In this document: in pieces, positions 54,223-64,000 of the stretch | How the letters are laid out: each line of letters opens with the position of its first letter | Position numbering within the stretch: the first letter of the stretch is position 1 | Origin: Cladopsammia gracilis | Taxonomy: Eukaryota; Cnidaria; Anthozoa; Scleractinia; Dendrophylliidae | DNA length: 64,000 nt | Direction of reading: 5' to 3' | Assembly: GCA_022457155.1 (NCBI GenBank) | Contig: JAJGOT010000360.1 | Span: 449,001-513,000 of the forward strand | Notes under the pieces: model-generated | Told to the model about the DNA's origin: nothing | What the model saw: the letters and a program-made list of their open reading frames with translations, nothing else | Database searches by the model: none | Translations under genes and position numbers: made by a program

Positions 54223-55809
54223 ATCTAGTATATTTTCTTTCACTGTTGAGCATTTTAAATCCCTATCAGTGTAAAAACAGCAATAAATATATGGTTTAAG
54301 TATCAGGTTTTCTGAGGTGTCGATTTTATTTCTGAGAAATTCTACTTTTACCTGAAAACGGTCTCTTGTCGCCCCCCACCAGGCTGCAGTTGTTGAAAGA
54401 GCGGCGGATCAGCCTTATTCAGTACTGAGATAAATCGTTATCTAGCGGATGAGGTGTATTAATTTGAATATACTTTATCCGCCGAATAGCGATTCATATA
54501 ATGGATATAGCTATCACTAAGCCCAGGAGGAAGAATAAAATTTGACGGCCTACCACAATTCGGGACAAACAGCGAAAGCAATTAAGTTTTGCAGGGAAAC
54601 TTGTGAACTTCGATGTACAAAGGTTGGAAATTTTCTTCTTTGTCCATTATTTGTTGTTCAGGCGTCGTTATTCAAAACACTGGAAAATTCGTAATTTTGA
54701 AAAGAAAACAATTTATCGCGTCCATAAAGGAAAATAAAGAAGATTTTCACACCAAGCGGCATCAACCTGACCTCAAATGCTGATGCTATGTGGCTGGTTG
54801 TCTACAATTTTCGCTCTGTTCTTCAATGTTTTTCTATTTTTAATTTATTTTCAAGATCTGCTTTACATGTACAGCGAAGTCAGACAAGTATTCAAAGGTA
54901 ACTAAACATATGAGAAACGAGAACGGCATCTACAAACTCACCAAACTAGTTAAAAGGAACGGAAATTTGATTTTCAATCGATACTACAAACACAGCCCAA
55001 AACAAAAATATTTTGACTTTTGGAATAAACATTTTGTTCATGTTTTTGCGCGGACCATGTATCTGCAGGTGCAAATTGGAACTTCCCGATGAAGTTATAA
55101 TTGGGCTAAACAAACATGGCCTTTTTTATCATGCTAAAGCCACCAGTTAGACCGGCATATAACCCGCATATCATCTACTTTTTTTGATGTTATCAATTAG
55201 TGTAAAATTGGTTTGAGGAATACGAATTTTGGGGCGTAGAATTGATGTGCAATGACCTTCAGAGCCCATGGGGGAGCACGGAGGAAGATGATATTGGAAG
55301 GACTGGAACCCAAATGAGGGCAGTAGTTACACAGGTGGAAACCGTGCCACAGGGACTCCGCTCAAATGAGCCACGTGGATCGGCCGATTGTTTTGATTAA
55401 GATTGATGACAAGTTTGAGGGTATAGTTTGGGCTGTAGTATGTGTTGCATTCGGTGTGACTTAGAACCGGCCGATTATTTAGAGCGGGTACGGTCACAAT
55501 GGTTTTAGACGCTAATTTGGGAAGGGCCTTCCAGTTCGCTGTTAAAAAAATGACTGGTCCCTCATCGGATATCAAAAACGATAAAACGATAAAGCAAATA
55601 TTTTAAGTGCAAAAATAGTAATATTAAAAGAATTATTTCATGATAGTGCCATTTCCATCACTGTCCAATGGCGCTTTACAGATTGATCCCAAAAATGACC
55701 AAAACAATAAAACCGAAAACCGCAATGCCCCTCTCAGACAGGTGTTCTTATAAAGAAGCGAGATAAGTTAAAGAGCACAGTGAGCACAACCTACTTTCAT
55801 TGCAGTAAT
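54223..55809 (+). other. Unit C flank between LINE and pseudogene
   Basis: Co-linear with 44527-46113. Differences include GCCCCCCACC at about 54373 and ATTGGGCTA at about 55100. No gene. Confidence 0.6.
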
Positions 55810-56750
55810 ATGCCCATTAAACCTACTTTACTGGGGATGCAAGCCAGGAAATGTTCGAACTGTTTTGCTAGGCAGAATTAACTGCAGGTGTACACAATCA
55901 GCTGATCTTTCTTTCCGTGCTGAACATCTTTCTGTCCATCACTGCATTTCTAGGGAATACTCTGATCCTAGTTGCCCTTCACAAGGAGACTTCACTTCAT
56001 CCGCCGTCCAAACTCTTGTATCGTACCCTAGCGACAACTGATCTCTGTGTTGGTATCATTGCGGAGCCTCTTCGTGTTGCTTATTTGTTGTCTGTGGTAA
56101 ACGAACGATGGAATATTTGTCGCCACGCTTTTGTTTTTTGTTTTACCACTGGCTATATTTTGTGTGGTGTGTCTTTGTTGACAATGAGTGCAATAAGCGT
56201 GGACAGACTTCTCGCCTTGTTATTGGAGCTCAGATACAGACAAGTTGTAACTTTGAAGCGGATATATCTAACGGTTACTGCTTTTTGGGTTATGTCCATT
56301 GTAGCCACAACAATGCACTTTTGGAAGTACCTTATAACTGTATGGTGTAGCTACATAGCTATATTGCTGTGTCTAGTGATCTCAATTGTCTCTTATACAA
56401 AAATTTTCCTCACTCTCCGTAATCATGAAATTCATGAACAGGACAACATTAATCAAGAACATCCGAGCCAAAAAACAGAAACAGAAAGATACAGAAAGGC
56501 AGTGTCCAGTGCACTGTGGGTACAGATGACATTTTTTTTTTGTTATCTGCCGGAAGGTGTTGTGGAGAGTTTGATAACTCAGTTGGGGCTCTCTTCATCT
56601 GTGTTTATTGCACGTGAGTTTATGGTAACTTTAGTTTACTTAAACTCGTCATTATACCCAATTGTGTACTGTTGGAAGATGAATGAAGTAAGGCAAGCAG
56701 TAAAGGACACAATCAGACAACTTTGCTGTTCAACGAGCTCTACCGCTTGA
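55810..56750 (+). pseudogene. GPCR pseudogene, unit C
   Basis: Identical lesions to unit B, including the in-frame TAG at 55869-55871. The frame is open from GTG 55917. Confidence 0.85.
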
Positions 56751-56909
56751 GCGCGGTAATAATTGTCTATAAAGATGTAAAATATAAAAACGCGTAAGTT
56801 ATATTGATAATTGCAAACTGTAAATAACAATATTAGTTGTTTATATATAGGAAAATAGTAACGATAATCAATTGTACAAAGCTGAATAAATGGAAGGACG
56901 TACGATTAA

Positions 56910-57047
56910 GCCTGGTTTCCATATGATCGCTACGATCGCTGCGAGCGGTACGATAACCGAAAAACGAGACCGGCGATCGTAGAGATCGTAACGATCGAAG
57001 CGATCGTGTTGGTTTCCATATGATCTTTACGATCGCTAGCAGGATCA
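56910..57047. mobile_element. CGATCG MITE relic, unit C
   Basis: Third tandem copy of the 37518-37655 relic. Confidence 0.65.
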
Positions 57048-57452
57048 CTTTCATACATTCGCAGCTCGAGGAGGCCTGGATCTAGTTAACAACCAGAAAA
57101 ACACAGGAGGACTCTGGGATACGTAAATCGACACTGCAATGCTTTTCCATTCAACTATTCAATATACATAGAGTTGATTCTGAAAATAACTTTCTAGGGG
57201 TGATAGGCACTTTCACGAGTTCCCTCTCCATGACTCCCTTCGGGTAGAATCCACACATATTATCCCCCTTATCTTACGAAAACAAATCCGCGACCACTCC
57301 TCGGACTCACTCACCATTTCAGCCTAGCATTCTTGAATATAAAATGTAGTTATGGGCGGTATTTTTTTCTTGTCATTTTCTTTTATGGGTTGAATTTTAG
57401 GTCAGCTCTGTAATTTTGTTGTGAGTCTTTAAAATCGAGTCTTACCTTTATA

Positions 57453-58281
57453 GCGGAGCACTTGCCAGGCCGAAGGCCTGGCTGCGCAGCTCCATACTCA
57501 TAGAACCTATGCCGTCATTTTTTATGGTCATGGCCAGCGGAATGTTTCGCGGGCGCGTGTGTGCCCGTCCGCCCGCGGTGGTGTTGGAACAACATCCGGG
57601 ATCTTGAAAGCAAGGCTTTGTTTTTCGCGCGGCCACACAGCCGTGAGCTCGGTGTTTTGTTGTGTCTAGCGGAGAATTAAAGTCGTTATTTTCTTGCATT
57701 TTTTCGCGGTTTGCTACTCAAGACAGGGATACTAATTAAGGTATACTCCGAAGCCGCTTTAGTGGAAAAAGACAAGCTTTCAGGGATAAAATCTTGCTTC
57801 GAGGAACTTTATGTATGACGTTTTTATCAATGCAGGAGATGTTTGTTTTCTACGGATTTCAGAACCAGATGCGGAGATTTGAATTTCCAAGCAAGCGAGG
57901 GACTTAAAGGTTAAACAGATTACAGTTTTCGATGAGAATTTATGTTGATACCAATCTGTGAGTGACTTTTTATTAGTGTTATTGTTAGTTTTGGAGAATT
58001 GATTTTAAAACGTGCTTAAATTCAGTTGTATCGATCTCTTGAATTTCATTGAAGAAAGCTTGAACTCGATGAGCTATAATTAAATGGTACGCGTTTTGCT
58101 TTTAAACGTAAACTAATGGAGATTTGAATAAATTTTTTCGAAAGAAGATTGTGTTGTCCATTTTTATGTGTTTGTTCATTCATTACATAGATTGAAAAGC
58201 GATTTTATGTAAACAAAACAAGACTTTGATTTCCTAGTACAGTTCTATCTTCACTCGCATCGCCTTAGAGTGATTTTAGTT
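57453..58281 (+). mobile_element. R1 copy 6, truncated
   Basis: Equivalent of 47757-48585. Confidence 0.75.
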
Positions 58282-58828
58282 CAGACTTCTGGCCCTGTTA
58301 TTGGGTCTCAGATACAGAAAAGTTGTAACTTTGAAGCGGATATATCTAACGGTTACTGTTTTTTGGGTTCTGTCCATTGTAGCCACCACAATGCACTTTT
58401 GGAAGTACCTTATAACTTTATGGTGTAGTTTCATAATTATATCACTGTGTCTATTGATCTCAATTGTCTCTTATGCAAAAATTTTCCTCACTCTCCGTCA
58501 ACATCAAATTCATGAACAGGACAACACTGATAAAGAACAACCGAGTCAAGCGGGAATTCAACTGAACATTGCGCGATACAGAAAGGCAGTGTTCAGTGCT
58601 CTGTGGGTGCAGTTGACATTAGTGGTCTGTTATTTGCCGTTTGGTATAGTGGAGGCTGTGATAACTCAAATGGGACTGTCTTCATCTGTGTTTATTGCTC
58701 GCAAGTTTATGATAACTATAGTCTGCTTAAACTCATCATTAAACCCAATCGTGTACTGTTGGAAGATGAATGAAGTAAGGCAAGCAGTGAAGGACACAAT
58801 CAGACAACTTCGCTGTTCATCGAGTTAG
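58282..58828 (+). pseudogene. GPCR 3' fragment (TM4-TM7), unit C
   Basis: Identical protein to the unit A and B fragments, again starting abruptly at the end of TM3. Confidence 0.87.
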
Positions 58829-59016
58829 TATTTGTTTCGTATAAATCAATAATTTGAGCGCGGTAATAATTTTAATGAACCCCTTGAGGTTTGTAAAGTA
58901 TAAAAGTCAGAATTGTAACTTCTGCTAAACTTTACTTTTTAGCATCAGGACTCTTGAGTATACAGCATATCTTCTTTAACTCCTGAGCATTTTAAATCCT
59001 GATTGTGTAAAAATAA

Positions 59017-59368
59017 AACACTAAAAAAAACAAGTGACACACTCAACCCCGCAGTCTGGCCAGTACCTTACGTATGCGCACAGCCATATCACCCTGGCAG
59101 TGGCAGCCATGGACAGCTGTTTCGTCCTTGTTAGGACTCATCAGCATGGCATAGCCGTCGGACCCCTGCACGACCCGAAAGTCGTTTTTAGGTGCCCTTT
59201 ACTGCCAAGGCGGATGCAAGCATCCCTCCACACAACACATGTGGTAGCTGTTGGCTGGGGAGAGCATGGCCGTCCTCCCACGGCATGAGTATGGGGAAGT
59301 GGATCAGCATTTTGGCTGATCGGTGTGGTTGGTGTTTGAGTGTGCCACTTGCTTTTTTCGTGTTTCTA
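59017..59368 (-). mobile_element. Hammerhead-bearing TIR element, unit C
   Basis: 352 bp; one extra A in the left TIR (CTAAAAAAAACAAG). Target repeats at 59005-59016 and 59369-59380. Confidence 0.85.
59106..59150 (-). ncRNA. Hammerhead ribozyme, type I (unit C)
   Basis: Identical to the unit A and B ribozymes. Confidence 0.88.
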
Positions 59369-59380
59369 GTGTAAAAATAA

Positions 59381-61991
59381 CAGTAAAAATATGCTTAAAG
59401 TATCAGGCTGTCTGAGGTGTCGATTTTGTTTCCTGAGTTATCACACCATTGCTGAAAACTTTCTGTTGTCGCCCACTACCAGGTTTCAGTTCCGTTGGAT
59501 AGCGATTCGTCAAATGGATAAAGCTATTACCAAGCCCAGGAGGAATAATAAAATATAACGTGGGCCTACCCCAATTCGGGACTAACAACAATTGTTTTGA
59601 TGGCAATTGTATTTCGCACGGAAACTTGTGAACTTCGATAGTGATGCACAAAGGTTGGAAATTTTCTTGTTTAACGATTATTTGTTATTCAGGCGTCATT
59701 CAAAATACTACAAAAGTTCGTACTTTTGAAAAGAAAACAATTGGAGATGGCTTTCACACAAACGGCACCGACTCTGACAATATAATCTAGCTGGTTGTCT
59801 GCAATTTTTGCTTTGTTATTCAATTTTTTATTATTTTAAATTTATTTTCAAGATTTGTTTTGCATATTCAGCAAAGTCGGACAAGTGTACAAAGGCATCT
59901 AGGAAAATGAGAAACGAGAACGGCATCGCAGTACAAACTCACCAAATTAGTTGTAAAAAGGAACGGAAATTTTGCTTTCAATCGACACTAGAAAACACAA
60001 ACACACACTAAGATAGTTCATCTTTAATTTTGGGATAAACATTTATTTTTTATTAATGTTCTTTGCGCGGACCATGTATCTGCAGGTGCAAAAATTAGGT
60101 GTTATTGGTCGAACTGCAAATTGGAACTTTGAGACCCGCTCAGTTAATTATGGAGTATGAAGTTATAATTAGGCTAAACAAACATGGACCTTTTTATCAT
60201 GCTAAAGCCACCAGTTTATCCGACGTTTAAATATGCATATAACCTGCAAATCATCTAATTTTTGTGATGTTATCAATAAGTGTAGAATTGGTTTGAGGGA
60301 ATACGAACTTTGGGGCGTAGAATTGATGTGCAATGGCCTTCAGAGCTCATGAGGGGGCATGGAGGAAGATCTTATTGGAAGGACTGGAACCCAATTGAGG
60401 CTATGGAGGGAACAGGTACACAGGTGGACACCGTGTCTTCGGGATCCCGCTATTTAGTGCGGGTACGGTCACAATGTTTTTTGACGCCAATTTGGGAAGG
60501 GCCAATATTTTTGAAATACAAACGGAGGGGGGTGGGGGCACCAATTTTCTAGTTCCCTGCTAAAAATGACCTGTCCCTTAGTGGTATGAGCTGCGTTTTA
60601 GCGCGACAAGGACAAAAAGGGAAAAGTTCATATTTTTCTCTATTCTTGATTTTCGAGTGGTTAACTGTTGCACCTTTATTATAAAATTCACACAAATACA
60701 AGGTTTTTTAAAACGTGTTTTGTACAGGAGATCAGTTGTAACACATGCTAACGTTTAACTCAGGGCAAGAAAAGCGACGAAAAGGCTGCTAATGAAGACC
60801 TTTCAAGGTGTTTTTATAAACCCTTCTAAATTATTTGTCTGGGTTTTACCGTTCAGAACTGAGGCAAAATCATCCTCGGAGACCCAGGGGCAATTAGCTG
60901 GGGCGCGACGAAAATCGGCATAAGTTTTCAAGAATGAGGATGAGGCAAAATTAGAAGGGTTTTGTACTTTGTATAGAGCTATCACAGCACAATAATGCCT
61001 ATATCTCACCCTTGCATTAGGATGTTGGTTTTGGCCAGCGGGTAGTTTTCATCACGCTCTTTATAAAAGTCTCATAAAATCTCATAATTCCACAAATTTA
61101 GTTTTTGTGACGTCATCACATTAGGACTCTATTCTACTTTTTCCAAAATCGATAGCTCTCCACATCGACAAACTCGATGATATCATACCAAACGGACAAA
61201 AAATATCCCACTAAAGTAAGTTTATACCAAGATGTGGGCCATTTCCATCTTCGCATGTAAAAATCCATGATGAATATCAAACCGGACGAACCGAAATAAG
61301 TTATACAAAACGGTGCCAAAAGTATTCTGCACGTGAGCGCAGCATGAGGACTTCAGCTGACGTCAGTAATATACAAATAAACATTCGTTATTTCAAATTA
61401 GGCTACAATTAGATGATAGCAATACTGTACTAGTTTTACCTATAAAGTTGACAGTTTGATATAAATAATGCAATCCGTTCACATTAATGAAAATTATTAC
61501 CAAATAATAAGCGGAACGCTCCTAGTATTTTGACTGCAAAAGGCAAAAAAAGTTCGCCTAATTAAATACCTGTCGCGAGTTTTTTTTTTGCCGTCATTGC
61601 ATGTGTATTGATAAAAAATTAAATGTTTAAGGACCACCACTGTGTGGGCACGCGGTCTTCAAAGATCTTCAAAGAGTACCAGCCAGGTGGAAGAGATAAG
61701 CGACAATTATTGGTCATTTAACACAACGACAAACCATGATAAACAATGAGGCAGAAACATTAATGAGAAAATACCGAATGTTGTCTATTACAGTCTCAAC
61801 ATTCGTGTGTTTTTAAGAATTGGACTTCAAATGATAGCATTATGCATACAGCATTTCTTTAATATCTATCTACGTGTACTTTAATGAAAACATTCACAGC
61901 CAAGTGAACTTTTCAATTTTTTTTGTTTTCGAAAACTCACTGCTGGTTATGAAAAAGCACTGTATTTGGCGTGTGTACGTTATTGAAGCTG
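59381..61991 (+). other. Unit C 3' flank leading to receptor 14
   Basis: Co-linear with 49684-52335 except for the foldback deletion near 60936. No gene. Confidence 0.6.
60871..60942. mobile_element. Foldback MITE, right arm deleted (unit C)
   Basis: Left arm and loop intact, then AGAATG joins AGGATGAGGC. 42 bp of the right arm are missing compared with 51174-51287, as expected from deletion at an extruded hairpin or replication slippage. Confidence 0.8.
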
Positions 61992-62065
61992 ATTACACCT
62001 ACTTTCATTGCAGTAATATGCCGATAACTAACTTTACTGGGGATGCAGGCCAAAAAACCGTGTAG
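61992..62065 (+). pseudogene. Dead leader/start relic upstream of receptor 14
   Basis: Fourth copy of the 15-codon relic. Confidence 0.7.
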
Positions 62066-62232
62066 CATTTAAATGGCATGCCATTTTAATATTTTCTTTA
62101 TTATCAAATTTCACAAAGGGCACGAAATTAACATGCATATTAATTGACATGTTTGTGTTATTAAGACTTCCTTTCTCATAAAGAAGCGATATGTCTGTCA
62201 CTGAAGTGCACACGAACTGACACTACAGTAAA

Positions 62233-63159
62233 ATGGCGGTAACCAACTTTACTGGAGATGGAAGCCAGGAAACGTTCGAACTGTTTTGCTCGGCCGAATT
62301 AACAGCAGGAGTACACAATCAGCTGATCTTTCTTTCCGTGCTGAACATTTTTCTGTCCATCACTGCATTTCTGGGGAATACTCTGATCCTAGTTGCCCTT
62401 CACAAGGAGACTTCACTTCATCCGCCGTCCAAACTCTTGTATCGTACCCTAGCGACAACGGACCTCTGTGTTAGCATTATTGCGGAGCCTCTTCGTGTTG
62501 CTTATTTGTTGTCTGTGGTAAACGAACGATGGAATATTTGTCGCCACGCTTTTGTTGTTTGTTTTACCGCAAGCTATATTTTGTGTGGTGTGTCTTTGTT
62601 GACAATGACTGCAATAAGCGTGGACAGACTTCTCGCCTTGTCATTGGAGCTCAGATACAAACAAGTTGTATCTTTGAAGCGGATATATCTAACGGTTACT
62701 GCTTTTTGGGTTATGTCCATTGTAGCCACAACAATGCACTTTTGGAAGTACCTTATAACTGTATGGTGTAGCTACATAGCAATTTTGCTGTGTCTAGTGA
62801 TTTCAGTTGTCTCTTACATAAAAATTTTTGTCACTCTTCGTCATCATCAAATTCATGTACAGGACAACATTAATCAAGAACAACCAAGCCAAGGAATTCC
62901 ACTGAACATAGCTCGATACAGAAAGGCAGTGTCCAGTGCACTGTGGGTACAGATGACATTATTTTTTTGTTATCTGCCGGAAGGTGTAGTGGAGGGTTCG
63001 ATAACTCAAATGGGACTCTCTTCATCTGTGTTTATTGTTCGTGAGTTTATGGTCACGTTAGTTTATTTAAACTCGTCATTAAACCCAATTGTGTACTGTT
63101 GGAAGATGAATGAAGTAAGGAAAGCAGCGAAAGACACAATCAGACAACTTTGCTGTTAA
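62233..63159 (+). CDS. Class A GPCR, receptor 14 (308 aa, intact, unit D)
   Basis: Protein identical to receptors 8 and 11. The nucleotide sequence matches unit C at the two sites where B differs. Same shortened C-terminus. Confidence 0.92.
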   Translation: MAVTNFTGDGSQETFELFCSAELTAGVHNQLIFLSVLNIFLSITAFLGNTLILVALHKETSLHPPSKLLYRTLATTDLCVSIIAEPLRVAYLLSVVNERWNICRHAFVVCFTASYILCGVSLLTMTAISVDRLLALSLELRYKQVVSLKRIYLTVTAFWVMSIVATTMHFWKYLITVWCSYIAILLCLVISVVSYIKIFVTLRHHQIHVQDNINQEQPSQGIPLNIARYRKAVSSALWVQMTLFFCYLPEGVVEGSITQMGLSSSVFIVREFMVTLVYLNSSLNPIVYCWKMNEVRKAAKDTIRQLCC

Positions 63160-63306
63160 AGGAGTTAGTATTTGTTTCGTGTAAGGCAATATCTTGAACG
63201 TGGAGTAACATAGTAACATTGTAATGAGATTTGTAAAGTATAAACGGAAAGTCAGAATTGCAACTAGTGCTTAACTTTACCTTTAATAGCACCAGGACAC
63301 AGGAGT

Positions 63307-63869
63307 CATCATCATCATCTAGGCCTATTGCGCCAATGAGGCGCACAGGGCCTGCACATGGGTTTTCCACTGAAGCCTGTCTTGTGCGGCGGTTCGCACC
63401 TCACACCAGGACTGCCACCCTGCTTTTGTCCTCTCTCTCTCTACTGTGCGCCGCCAGGTTGTTTTTGGCCGACCTCTCCTTCTCTTCCCCTCAGGAGCCC
63501 ATGTCAGGGCTGTAACACAGTCGTTATCCGGATGTTTTCTAAGGATGTGTCCAATGAAACGCCATCTCCTTCTTCTTACTTCCTCGCTCAGCCTGTCTAC
63601 GTTTGCCCTTTCCAGTAGCTCCTTGTTAGTAACCTTATCCTGCCATTTGATCTTCAATATCCTCCTCAGGCAACGATTTTGGAACACATTGATCTTTTGT
63701 GCATCACCTTCATTCATTTTCCATGTCTCGCATCCATACATTAAAACGGGTTTAACCAGCGTCTTGTATAACTTGATCTTTGTTTTCTTCGTCACACTGT
63801 TGGAATTCCATACTCTGTTCAGTTTCACAAATGCTCCTCTCGCTTTCCCTAGCCTAGCTTTAATGTCCT
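63307..63869 (-). mobile_element. 5'-truncated LINE insertion (unit D)
   Basis: Same insertion as in units B and C, with CACAGGAGT at 63298-63306 and 63870-63878. Confidence 0.85.
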
Positions 63870-64000
63870 CACAGGAGTATCTAGTATATTTTCTTTCACT
63901 GTTGAGCATTTTAAATCCCTATCAGTGTAAAAACAGCAATAAATATATGGTTTAAGTATCAGGTTTTCTGAGGTGTCGATTTTATTTCTGAGAAATTCTA

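Larger units (their letters stand above)
52577..62232 (+). repeat. Tandem unit C (9,656 bp)
   Basis: Same as unit B, but 40 bp shorter overall: a 42-bp deletion in the foldback element and two 1-bp homopolymer gains (poly-A at about 59027, poly-T at about 61585). It shares GTGGTAAACG and ATTTTTGTCACTC in the receptor gene with unit D, which groups C and D together. Confidence 0.9.
62233..64000 (+). repeat. Tandem unit D (partial, cut by window end)
   Basis: Starts with receptor 14 and the LINE insertion and continues to the right edge. The array therefore extends beyond the window for an unknown number of units. Confidence 0.85.

Noticed and set aside
1..64000. CRISPR arrays, operons or bacterial defence systems
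   Set aside because: Repeats are transposon-like or whole-gene duplications, and gene structure and composition are those of an animal genome.

Overview
The window looks like a piece of an AT-rich animal genome. It is most likely from a cnidarian, and a stony coral is my best guess. That guess rests on intronless tandem receptor genes in repeat-dense DNA, many short inverted-repeat elements and hammerhead-ribozyme elements; no marker gene proves it. There is no operon structure, no confident functional tRNA and no rRNA.

The only clear protein-coding family is a cluster of single-exon class A (rhodopsin-like) G-protein-coupled receptors of about 308-315 residues. Five early copies look intact: 8320-9252, 13081-14016, 18293-19240, 24490-25416 (minus strand) and 33678-34613. 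From about 33.7 kb the locus becomes a head-to-tail tandem array of a unit of about 9.7 kb. Unit A runs 33678-42880, B 42881-52576, C 52577-62232, and D starts at 62233 and is cut by the window end. Each complete unit holds one intact receptor, one pseudogene (frameshift and stop in the N-terminus, NPxxY mutated to YPxxY) and one 3' receptor fragment covering about TM4-TM7, fused to a dispersed repeat. B and C differ by only a handful of substitutions.

Region by region: 1-2.1 kb is non-receptor DNA with a possible terminal exon. 2.3-5.3 kb is a receptor 3'/5' flank block with no receptor in it, split by a repeat here called R1. 5.3-8.3 kb is microsatellites and palindromes leading to receptor 1. 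9.4-9.75 kb holds the first hammerhead element. 10-13 kb and 14-18.2 kb are flanking blocks with MITE-like insertions. 20-22 kb is an R1 copy carrying two nested insertions. 22.3-26 kb is an inverted block with receptor 4. 26-33 kb is a repeat-rich spacer with tRNA-like relics, R1, an hAT-like MITE, a TTAA-flanked piggyBac-like element and a long-TIR element. 33.7-64 kb is the tandem array.

The most notable find is a 351-bp element with about 30-bp terminal inverted repeats and a 12-bp target duplication. It encodes, on the minus strand, a textbook type I hammerhead ribozyme. It is present next to receptor 1 and in units A, B and C (four ribozymes). A 563-bp 5'-truncated LINE insertion with a 9-bp target duplication is present in units B-D, and its empty site is preserved in unit A, which orders the amplification. 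The receptors probably act as plasma-membrane sensors of unknown ligand; the array appears to diversify by duplication, truncation and pocket-residue change.
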